NCBI RefSeq assembly: GCF_019112545.1
Contig: NW_025064912.1
Span: forward strand, 269,049 to 333,048
Source: Guyanagaster necrorhizus
Lineage: Eukaryota; Basidiomycota; Agaricomycetes; Agaricales; Physalacriaceae
Length of the DNA stretch: 64,000 nt
Reading direction: 5' to 3'
Positions within the stretch are counted from its first letter, which is position 1. The number at the start of each line of letters is the position of its first letter. Both the position numbers and the translations under genes were made by a program. The notes beneath the pieces were generated by a model. That model did not search any database. It was not told the origin of the DNA and saw only the letters and a list, made by a program, of their open reading frames with translations. Below are positions 23,206 through 33,402 of this stretch, piece after piece.

Positions 23206-24450
23206 ATGTCCTGGCTTGTATCTGCGAGCATTTGCCTTTCATTGACTTTTCTTCGTAAGTGTTCTCACCCTATATATCCGGGAAATTTGATCCAACTACG
23301 CATGCGATGTAGCCTTCTACGTCCTGAAGAGATTCATTTGCTCTTTTGTCAATCGCGAGCATTCGAAGGATTGGAAAGATGTATGCCAAGTAGCCGTCTT
23401 CCGTTTCGCCGGAGATTGCTTCACTTTCGGACGTATGAAATGCAAGTCGACGCAGGAGAATTACATGCAGTGGACGAGGTTAACGGCAATGCCCTATACT
23501 GTCGATGCAGTGCCTGGTATAGACGATACTAAGATCTTATGGATTGGCCCAAAGCGCCTGAAAAATGTTCTATTCTATTGCCATGGTGAGTGTCCCTTCA
23601 CATGCTATTATCGATTATAGCCACTCACACTGTACAAGGCGGCGGCTACATGATAAGCGCCCTTCATGCACAAATGACCTTCTACCGCTACCTCCAACTT
23701 GAACTTGAAAGGCGCGGTGTTCATGTGGGCGTAGCAATGATAACATACAGTAAGCTTCCCATCCACGATTGGTCCCGTGTCTTGCTTTAACAACGAGACG
23801 CAGAATTGCTGCCGGAGCATCAGTTCCCTACTCAATTACGCCAAGCTAGAGGTGCCCTCGACTTTCTCATACAGGCGGGCGTGCATCCTCGCAACATTAT
23901 GCTTGTCGGAGAATCGGCCGGAGCTAATCTTGTCATGCAAACACTGTCCCATATTCTCCACCATCTTCCGTCGGTACAGCCCCTTCAACTTCCCACCAGC
24001 CAGATTTTCCGAGGCGCGTTGCTCATATCTCCCTGGGTGTCAATGAAGGCCGACTCTATTTCACCATGGCCGCTGCTGCACGCCAAGTTCAAATACGACA
24101 TCCTTTCCTCTCGTATTGTACGCCTCATATGCACTGAGGTGGTGAGAGATATTCCAGAAATCGATATCAAGTTCGTAGATCCTGTTGAGGCACCCAAAAC
24201 TTGGTTCGACGGTTTAGATAATCTGGTTGAGAGGATTCTCATAACTTACGGCGCATTCGAAGGGTTTGCCCCGGGTATCCAACTTCTATATGAGAAGTAT
24301 CTAAAGCCGTATCACGAGGACGTGATAACTTTACAGCAGAGGGATGGCGTTCATGGTGACCCGATCTTGAAGTTCATTTGGAAACAAGAGGACCTGGGAG
24401 ATATGGTACCGGTGATCGTAGACTGGGTCGCGGAATTATTTATGAACTAA
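23206..24450 (+). CDS. alpha/beta hydrolase fold-3 protein, 359 aa, four exons
   Basis: Exons 23206-23254, 23313-23585, 23639-23749 and 23804-24450 join with exact phase through introns of 53-58 bp. The N-terminus (MSWLVSASICLSLTFLPF) is one hydrophobic segment, likely a membrane anchor. The oxyanion motif HGGGY (107-111) is split by intron 2, and the nucleophile motif is GESAG with Ser182. A likely catalytic His is H328 in the C-terminal region. The family (steryl acetyl hydrolase and esterase-like) cleaves carboxyl esters. The natural substrate cannot be told from sequence. It shares length, exon phases and intron positions with the gene at 28148-29366, so the two arose by duplication. No defect was seen. 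Confidence 0.87.
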
Positions 24451-24650
24451 CAACACGCAAGGGCAATGGCGTTATATCGTCTGTAGGATCATATCTGTAC
24501 TTTTTAGTTTTATCGAAGCGGTAGTCCATACTGTATGTTGTACCATGTGAAATGTGGAAGATCCCAACAGGTCCATTCCATGATGGCTCGGTTGCATCAG
24601 CTTGTACCCCAGAAAAAAGAGAGGGTAAAAAAAAGCTTCATCTCTGATCG

Positions 24651-26160
24651 TCAGATCTCGGTTCCCAGCTCCGGTTCAAAGTGGACAACCCAGGAATAGC
24701 CATAAAACTCAACGGCTAAGCCTTCTTCCTCGAGTTCCGCAAGCGTCTTCAGCATTTCCGATGGTCTCGAAGAAGATGGCGCACAAAGCGTCAAGGACCT
24801 CATCCGAGCTCCATCACCACGATCCCGTAACAAGCCCCATCTCGACCGGACCATTCTCAAAAAAGCCTCCCGATAAAAAGAAACTTTGAACGACCGCTCA
24901 AGGACCCTCTGTGAGCCCAGGGAGCAACTGTCGACCCGTAGTGTTAAATCATTAACGTGCGGAGCAAGACACGTTACGCCATCAAATAGAAGAGTGTCAT
25001 ATACGTCTGTGGCTCCAACCACGTCAACTTGGAGGAATGCCATAGTCGATGTAGTCGCACAGATCTCCAGGATTGATGACAGGGACGAATGTTGGAGTGG
25101 CGAAATCTCAAGTAGGAGGGATCCAGCGGACAGTGGCTCTGGGATGAAAGTTTCGATATCCAAGTCCAGCTCAGTTGGCGTCATGGCATTTACCTTCGTC
25201 CCTTCAGTCCTGAGATGCCGCAACGCTAGAAGACGTATATACCTCAGCCATGGCACGTCAGTGTACAGAGACAGTCAGCAGAGTCGGGCATGTCACATTA
25301 GTCCGTCGGCTGGAACTTGATGAAAGACTAACGGACGTCTCACCCAAAGCTCTGCTTCTACAGCCTCTGGAAGATCCTTGAAGAGCGAGGTATATTCATC
25401 CACAAGATAAAGACCTCCAGAAAACCTCCTCAACTGCAAACGGATAGGAGATATTCCGATTGCGTCGAGACGGACATCGTTCAAAAGTGGCATAGAGGGG
25501 AACTGCCTTCCAACCAGGAAGGCAAAAGGACATCTCAAGCATACGCAACCGACTATAATGGGAAGCAAGGCACCAAAGGATGACGGTGACATCATCGGAA
25601 GAGCTGACGCTGCAAGATAATTGGGTTTGCTTTGACCGCTCGAGATACGTTTGAAGTAGCTCCGTGGGGAAAGGACCGTATCGTCGATGTATATATATAC
25701 TCGTCCAGAGTGTGGACATTGACAGAGCAACATTGCGCCATGTACATCAAGCATGGCTTACAACCCATGGGCATCCAGGTCATCAACAGAGAGCCCGGTT
25801 GCTGCAAAGTTAAAAGATCTCGGCCAGTATCTCATCAGGGAGAGTCCATATTGGAGCCACCACACATTTCTAGTGCTCTAACTGACCCTCCTTCTGCTCT
25901 CGCACTCGACGGAGATTGGAGAGCAATGAACGCAAGCGACGAATGTGTTGATTGAGAACGGCGATATCTTCCTCCATGTCGAGAATATTAATATGAACGC
26001 ATTGTCGTCCCGTGGAAGATAGCGAGACACGATGGAGGTCGATACTTGAGGCTCTCAGTCGGTGCGGTTGGTCTGGGGTTCGAAAATGCCGCAGGTTAGA
26101 CATGCTAACAACATAGGAAGAAACAGTTAACTGTAAAGCATCCAGTAAATAGCCAGACAT
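24651..26160 (-). pseudogene. F-box-like protein pseudogene (distal copy)
   Basis: Minus strand. An N-terminal helical segment (DMEEDIAVLNQHIRRLRSLL, near 25970) precedes an F-box-like core reading PIWTLPDEILAEIF, then CPWVVSHA, then TWRNVALSMSTLW. Stops interrupt it at several points: before the F-box, right after AEIF, a TGATGA pair, and inside the core. The C-terminal part (25256-24651, about 200 codons) is still open and carries LDLDIETFIPEPL and RWGLLRDRGDGARMRSLTL-type LRR-less tail sequence. F-box-like proteins of this group are adaptors for SCF ubiquitin ligases and are greatly expanded in Agaricomycetes. This copy is inactivated. Confidence 0.7.
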
Positions 26161-26239
26161 GAGCAGAATAAAAGGCTTTCCTTACCGTTAAGCTGGAATT
26201 TGACCCAAAAGAGAACGGACCGGCCCGGAAACTGCCAAA

Positions 26240-27923
26240 ACGACCCCCCCGCATACTGAAACAGAAAGCAAATGTCATACTTATTGCCATCCAGTTTGAT
26301 ATAGTGTAAAACCGATAATCATTCTCTTCTCGGTCTCGTTCCCTTCGCCGAGCCGGGCGAAATCGCGTAACCCAGGAATATCCATGACCAAACCTTCCTG
26401 CTGCAGTTCTGCAAGCCTCTCCAAGGTTTCTGTCGGCCTCGATGCATCCTGAATCGAACACGATCCCGCGGCAGGCCACACCTCTTCTGAACCAAGGAAT
26501 CTCCATGGAAAGAAGCACGAAAACGACCAGTCAACACCTCCCCCATCCACCTCAAAGAAGGAAGTACCATCTTGGGAGTGCTAAATCATCGATATTCGGA
26601 GCAAGGTACGTTACGCTACCAAAAGCCAAAGCATCCCATACGCGTCTGGGTCCAGCCACGTCAACTCGAAGAGACAGTGTTGTCACATGTTCCTAATATC
26701 GACGGATAAGGATGAATAGGGAGAGGCGGGATCTCAAGCAGGAGAGTTTCCAGCGGACACTGTGACTCTCGGAGAAAAACATCAACATCCGAGCCCACGT
26801 CATAAAAGATGACCTGAACTTTATCCTTCTTCCCTTCAATCCTTCAATGTTGCAATCTCGGAAGACGGATAAACTTCAAGCCCGTCATGTTCGCGTACAA
26901 CCACAGTCGAGAGAGTCGAGTATGCCATAACAGTCCACAGGCTGGAACTGGAGGGGAAAAAATAGGCTCTGTCGGACACCACATCCAAAGCTCAAGCTCG
27001 ACAAGCTCCAAAAGCATCTTTGAAGAGCAAGATATAGTCTTCAATGTGAAAAATTTCTCCCGCAAACCTCGTCAGTTGCCTCAGTGTCAGGCCGATATGA
27101 TCCCTTCGAGATAGACGTCACCCAAGACGTTTGCATAAAGAAATGCTTTGATAGGACAAGCAAGAGCCTGACCGATGACGTCTATAACTACCTCCGGATC
27201 CAGGTCTTAAGATAACCCCTACTGTGTTCTCGCCCTGAACCGATAGACGGTGTACAGTCAGCTTAGGAAGGTTTGCCACCAACCCGGAAAGAACCTTCAA
27301 TCCGGGAAGGCAGAGGTTCAACTCTAGAGAATGCAATCGAAAGTGGTAGGAAGCAAGGCATTCGAGGATGTCATCGATATTGTTAGGAGAATGATGCTGA
27401 CAGATAATGGAATCTCCTTTGAACGAGCGAGATACGTTTGGAGCAGCTGCGTGGCGAAAGGATCGTGTCGACCTCTCGTCGTATCATCGATGTATACCCG
27501 CGACCAAGTTGCCGCCGTCGATAGAGCAACGTTTCGCCAAAGACGGCACACATGGTTCAGAACCCACGGCATGCCATGACGGGTGTCCAGACCATCACTA
27601 TTGTCATCGTCTGCTGCGAGAGTGATGATTTCGGCGATTATCTCCGCAGGCAGAGACCATATTGGCGACATGGCTGAACCTTCGATGTTCCAGCTGAGAT
27701 TCCTTCCTCTTCCGTTCTCGATGGAGGTTGGCAAGACATGCACGCAAACAGCAGATTTGCTGATCAAGGGACCGTAATGTCTTTCTCCAAATCGATGAAT
27801 GTCCGTTTGATGATCAGCAGACGACGGTGCCACAGGTTGATTGGGCATGATGTTAAGGGTCGCATGATCACTCTTCTGATTGGAGAGGTCGAGAAAGCCG
27901 CATGTTGGGCAGGCAGATAGCAT
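26240..27923 (-). pseudogene. F-box-like protein, probably broken (proximal copy)
   Basis: Minus strand. The open N-terminus (27923 to about 27390) begins with a CPTCGF motif and includes a well preserved F-box: PIWSLPAEIIAEIITLA, then MPWVLNHVCRLWRNVALST, then WSRVYIDDT. After ARSKEIPLSVSI the conserved sequence continues in another frame (DDILECLASYHFRLHSLELN), so there is at least one frameshift, and later pieces (KLTVHRLSV, LVELELWMW, and a WGLPRDRVRF-like tail) are scattered over frames. It is a tandem relative of the copy at 24651-26160, in the same orientation. An unrecognised intron could rescue part of it, but not all the shifts. Confidence 0.65.
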
Positions 27924-28147
27924 TGCTTTGAACCAAATGATTAACTGTAATATGAGACATTGAAAAATTTGCGAACTATTGACATAACCAGAACCCTACC
28001 AGACAGCCGAAAGTTCAGATTGCAGATGTTGAGGACGTCGAGTCACTGGCACTGAGGTATAAGGATAAGAAACAAAGGAAGAATTTTTGTTTTCCTCTTT
28101 TATTCTTGCCATCGGCACTCTCCGGATAGCCACAATTCCGCCGAGTC

Positions 28148-29366
28148 TCAAGGCGCGGCACTGAAGGTAGAAGCAAACCATTCTACGATCCTCTTCTCGC
28201 CCGGATCCTTCTTCCAAGCAAAATCCAGGATGGGCTCAATATGTAGCCGATTCTCCTGCTCCAGAAACTCGATGTTCTCATGCACCGGGAGGAGATACTT
28301 CTCGTGCAGCTTCTTGATCCCTTGCAAAATACATTCCAACTCGCCACACGAGATCAAGACCCTCCCCACGAGCCCATCCAATCCCGCGAACCAATTCTCA
28401 GGTCCTTCGAGGGGATCCAAAAACGCGATCTCGGAATCGGGAACATCTTTGACGATGGTTTCGCACGCAGGGCGACCTATCTTCGCAGAGATGACATCAT
28501 ATTTGTACCGAACTCTCATTGCACCCAGGTCGCATTGTGAGTCGCTCTTCATTGACACCCAAGGGGATATGAGACATAGCCCACGGAACCGCGCATTGTG
28601 TGGGAGGCCGAAAGGCGGTTCGACGGAGGGGTGACGATGAAGAATGTGCGATAGCAATGACAGCGTGAGATTGCCTCCAGCGGAATCCCCGGACATAACG
28701 ATATTCTCGGGGAGTACACCGGCTGCTAGAAGGAACTGTAGGGCTTCTCGGGCTTCCCGGAGTGGAATAGGAAACGGATTCTCCGGCAACAGCTCTGCAT
28801 ATGAACGCCGTCAGAAATGATCCAGAATCCTCTCAGACGAACGGATCTTACTATAAGCCAAAATCACTACCCCAACAAAGATGCCGCGCTTCTCGAGCTC
28901 TAATTGCAAGTGTCTACAAAAAGCCATATGGGTACCGGTACAGCCAACTTGGTACGCCCCGCCTAAAATCCAACGTCAGCGCCACTTCGACGCGGCAACA
29001 AGTGAACAAGATGCACACCGTGGCAGTAGAACAAAACCTTATCCAAACGCCTGGGTCCAATCCACAACAAGTTCGCGCCATCAGGAAGTTCATCTACCAC
29101 TGGAGTCATATTAACTGACTTAATCCATTTCATATACGCGTCGATAGAGGACGGCGTCTTGAAGCCATGGTCGACTAGATATCGAACCGCTGCACCAAAG
29201 CATACTCTCTTCCACTCCCGTGAACGTTCAGCATTGAAGAACGAAGCACATAGTCGCTTTAGAACGTAAAGCCCTGTCAGACAATGCATCAGTAAAGATA
29301 ATTAAACAGTAATAGCTACTCACACAAAAAGACCATCGCAACCGTCTTTGGAATCCTCGTTATCAT
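28148..29366 (-). CDS. alpha/beta hydrolase fold-3 protein, 351 aa, four exons
   Basis: Minus-strand exons 29366-29324, 29273-29019, 28962-28852 and 28794-28148 join in phase through introns of 50-57 bp. The N-terminus (MITRIPKTVAMVFLWLYVL) is a likely membrane anchor. The oxyanion motif HGGAY (99-103) is interrupted by intron 2 exactly as in the 23206 gene, and the nucleophile motif is GDSAG (Ser174). Conserved SPWVSMKSDS and RLHIEPILDF blocks complete the fold. The last exon is 647 bp in both genes. An ester hydrolase role is family knowledge and the substrate is unknown. A piece of its second exon recurs at about 53485-53640 and a broken full copy at 50741-52800. Confidence 0.88.
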
Positions 29367-29747
29367 GGTGGTGACAGAGAAAGGGCTTGGTCCCATTTAA
29401 TTTTTCAACGTGGGACCTTATCATCGGCACAGCTTAAGGTTCATGATGCCGATGTAATGGTCAGCCCGCTGAGGTGATTGATCGTTCCAGTCCGCTGCTT
29501 TGGGCTCAGGCGCCGACGGACGACAAAATCACTCGAAACGGGAGCAGTTGGTGGAGATATAGGATTCGGATACACCCAACGTCGATAGGTCAATCGCAGT
29601 AGCAACACGCAGTCGCTCCTGAAAAAATACGTTTTCAGCTTGAGAAGGAGCAATACAAGGATAAACTTACAAAACTGCACTAGTATAATTGATTCCACAT
29701 CCTCATCAGGAACGACGATTCGCTTTGAACCGCACGGCCACATATCG

Positions 29748-31430
29748 AAGTGGATGAGAATGAAACAAAATTTTATCGGACCTTGATTCACTAGGCCACG
29801 GATACGAACCAAGAGAACATGCCTGTCCACAAGAGATAAATTCTTGACCGATGGGAAAGCGAATGTAGAGCAAGAGTGTGTAAGCTTGATCGAAACAAAA
29901 CAGCTCAGGCAAGAGAAATAAACAGACGACGGAGATACTTACTAATGGCCCAGATCAAGGCAAATCTGAATCTTGGACCAACAACCGCCCACACTCTCAA
30001 TGTCCTCGGAGCCGCGATCCTTGAACCTGAAACGTTGCGCAGGTGTAGGTCTAAAAATTGCGTCGTGACGGTCCATGAGCCCGAAATGCCGGATCCTTGA
30101 TAAACAAGAGTCAGCAAACCGTGCCTGGGAAAAATTAATTGCATACCTCCACGAGCATGCCCACAGCCACTAGCCAAGGTACAATGATTGTCGTAACCAC
30201 CGGCCAACCACCTACATCCAACCTTCGGATGTCTACCCCTGAGCCCAATCCACCCGATGAACGGCCGTGGATTGAACAGCGTCCTGCGATTCCCGTACCA
30301 AAAAGCCCACTTCCAGCGTTAGCGGATCTACTAGTAGTTAACAAAAAGAGGGAAGGGATTGGTGCGAGGACGAAGGGAGCAAGGGGATGACGAAAAATGT
30401 AGTCGATGATGAAACTTTGCAGAACGTGCGTTTTATGCTTTGAAGATTTCGATTAGTAACTCCGTGGTCAGTTTGGAAACCAGGTGGAATCATACAACCT
30501 AGCCGCAGTTTTGGATCAGAGGCAGTTGTAGATAAACGAGAAATACTCACCGGTAGCATCATCGACACGATCAAGTCAGTGACCCTCGAGCGACTCGTAT
30601 GCATCATAACAGGCTTTCGCAAAAGTTTCCGGCCATGATCCTCGCCAACAAACCGGTTAATGAAGTAGGGAACAATTCGTCTGTCCTGCCAATTATCCAA
30701 ATATGAAAAACAAACACTACCGCAAAAACGAAACCGCCATACCCATTACTGCTTCAACTTCCTGATCTCTTATTTCTGGTCGGTTGACCGGCATCGGTCA
30801 CCATGCCTTCAGTCTGCTCTTGACATATATCCCAGTACTGCGTTCGAGGGAGTATGTGATGTGCCTAGAACTTCATCTGCTGATACAGAACGATTGGTCT
30901 TGTCATCATCGAGGAATCGCGCTGAGACCCTGCTTGTATTTAGGACCGAGAACGAACATGAAGGGAAGATTCTCACCGTTATACACCATCCCTTCGGAAC
31001 ATGGAGTGAGCATCCGACAAAACTGCGATAAAGTCTTCAATGTGCCCCGTAGACGCGTAGCCGGATCACTTCAAGTCCGGTCCACATGATGGAGATCTGA
31101 ACTTCCGTTTCCTGCTACGGTTGTTGAAATTCTGGGCCTGCTCCCAAAAAGGACCTCCTTTCGTCGGTATAAAGTACAACCCTTCAAAGAGCAGGCAGCA
31201 AGCTCGTCGACTCGTTGGACCGGTTGATACCATCGTCGAGTGTGTGCATCGTGTTCATGCTGAAAGATATCGCGAGCTTGTTCGAATTAGGGCGCAGTTA
31301 CCGAGCTCGCGGTCGAAGAAACACGCATCATATTACCTTCGAGACGGCGTCATGATGGCAGCAGTACAAGAATAAAACAAGAAACAAGAAGTACGTGAAC
31401 CAAAATGGTAATTCCCCTTTAGGATCAGAG
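29748..31430. repeat. dispersed repeat, copy A
   Basis: 29748-31090 matches copy B (55006-56316) in the same orientation, and 30182-31430 matches copy C (3700-9813) inverted. The repeat is not transposon-like at its ends and holds gene fragments. One minus-strand piece reads as a membrane segment (VVTTIIVPWLVAVGMLVE) ending at a good GTATGC donor, and another as the small gene seen whole in copy B, here broken by one extra base and a TAA. The site corresponding to the copia insertion in C is uninterrupted here. It is probably a segmental duplication of a gene-family locus. Confidence 0.8.
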
Positions 31431-32445
31431 CCACGAGACCAGACGATGCAAGCTTCGGTGCTAGCCGTCCTGGTTCTGTCGAGTCCCCCGCCAGTTGATG
31501 GCATCCTCATCATGTTTTTCTCTTCCACCAGAACATGAATCGCTGGGTAAAACCGATATATTGTGCACTTTGCTGTTTAGTCGCTTTTTCAGCCTATCTT
31601 TACTTCCTCGTCTTCAAGTTCGACCTGTGCGAAGACAGCAACGGGCTATGATTTATCAAAATGGATGGCGGAGTGAAAGAAATAAGTAATCTGGCTGTAC
31701 GCCGGAGGAAAAAAATATCCCATTAACAAGGATTATAGGCTGCGCATTACAGGCTGGAATGAGAGAAGGCAAATTCTCGAAGCCCTCGGATCTTTGACAG
31801 TTTTTTTGTCCATATTTATTTACTCTGTGAGCTACTTGGGATACCTTGTATAGCCGCTGTTCACTGTCCAGTGTTAAAGACTTTTTCCCCCGAAAATTTA
31901 TTGCGTTACACGACCGTTAAGGGCAGCGTTGGTTCCACCACTTTACTTACCTGTAGATCAGCAGGTACTCCGCCGAAGATATTGATTCGCTACATTTCCA
32001 TGACTCGGATCTTGGAACCATATCGCGCCACGGATCCCTTTATAAGGTTCATCATTGACAGTTTGAAACGCCCATCTGAGCTACGTATTTGTCGTGGAAA
32101 ATTTGTAGCTCCTTCGCTTCACCGAAAGATGCAAACCAGCTCAATCAGTTATTTACGCAAATGACAATTTTAAATGAAATACCCGGCTTGTTTCTGGGAA
32201 TACAGTCCATTCAGATAACTAAGTAGCCTAAGGATACAAAAGAACGTAACACGCTAGGCAATACTGGTGTACATTTCACATAACAAGGCAACAAGTCAAA
32301 GAGCAATGCAGAAAAAGCGATAATAACGGTATACAGTAACAGTGTGAGAGCGATAGCGAGGGCATAGCAAATAAATATGGAAAGGGAATACACAGCAAGA
32401 AAACATTTTTTTACAAAAAAAAACTGCGGATAATGATTCAGTTCA
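31431..32445. other. intergenic, nothing recognised
   Basis: AT-richer sequence with short frames only. No repeat partner was noticed. Confidence 0.5.
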
Positions 32446-33402
32446 TCAATACGGCCCATAACGATGATAGTATGAGGAGAAGAGTCTTGGATGCATTACG
32501 GGGGCTGTGAGGGGGGCGGTTGAGTGGTGATCACGGCGATCGATGTTGATGGGAGGGAGACGGTAGTCTTCGGGGATGACGAGGAAGCATTCCGGAGGGG
32601 GAGAGGATGAGGCAGCACGATCCACGGCTGGAGCAGGTGCTTCTGGGATGGGTGCAGGCAGAAGCCTCGGTGCTAGGATCGGCGTCGCAGGCGTAGACAT
32701 CGCAGAGGTAGGTGTGGCTAGATCAGCAGCAGGTGTAGACGTGGCCGGAGTGCTTGGAGGCGAGGGGGGGGCTTGTTTCTCGGTACGGTGCACCAAGGAC
32801 TGATACAAAGTGTATTGCGTGTAGGTCAATGGCACATCGCCATAGAAGGCGATGAAATCGGCGGTAGTGTGAATCTCCGGGGTGGGCGAAGACGAAGAAG
32901 CAGGGGTGGTAGATACTTTCTTGCTCTTCCGTTTCCTCTTGCGAGGGTTGCGCTTGTGACCGGTCTCATGTCGATGTCGCGTCAGGGTCGCGTCGCTGGG
33001 AGCTGCGAACCCACAAGTTCCACAGTGGAGTGTTTCTCCAGTACTAGGTACATAGACGATCAGTCAGTCATAACGCTTTGATGCTGATAATGACAGAGGA
33101 CACACTGGGCGCTACGAATATGGCTCATGACATTCGACTTCTGCACACTGCTGGTCCCGCACCGGCAAAAGTAAGACCTTGTGGATTGTGGCTTAGTGGC
33201 CGTATTCCAGGTTTTGTCACTGAAAGTTACTTACTTCGACAGCCTTTCCGTCTCGGATGCATGTTTGGCTAGCCTATGCCTTTCAAGATCATGTTGTCTA
33301 CTCAGATCGCCCTCGCACTCGCAGCATTGGTGAGATTGACCATCCTTGTTGAGAGTAGTCAGGTCCGTTGTCCGAAACAAAGCGCTGAGCACTTACAGGC
33401 AT
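32446..33402 (-). CDS. C2H2 zinc-finger protein, 261 aa, four exons
   Basis: Minus-strand exons 33402-33397, 33344-33235, 33177-33106 and 33043-32446 join exactly through introns of 52, 57 and 62 bp. The first exon encodes only Met-Pro, a common micro-exon arrangement. Three fingers are visible: CCECEGDLSRQHDLERHRLAKH, split here as CCEC and ERHRLAKH; CRCGTSSVQKSNVMSHIRSAH; and CGTCGFAAPSDATLTRHRHETGH, read as CGTC with RHRHETGH. A TGE-type linker stands between fingers 2 and 3. A basic cluster (KRNPRKRKRKSKK) follows, probably a nuclear localisation signal, then a Pro, Ala and Thr-rich tail. A DNA-binding regulator is inferred and no target can be proposed. No defect was seen. Confidence 0.82.

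Noticed and set aside
30139..30390. Plus-strand 83-codon frame conserved in copies A, B and C
   Set aside because: Conservation follows from DNA duplication. The opposite strand carries a membrane-segment exon with a good splice donor, and substitutions between copies do not favour the plus frame.
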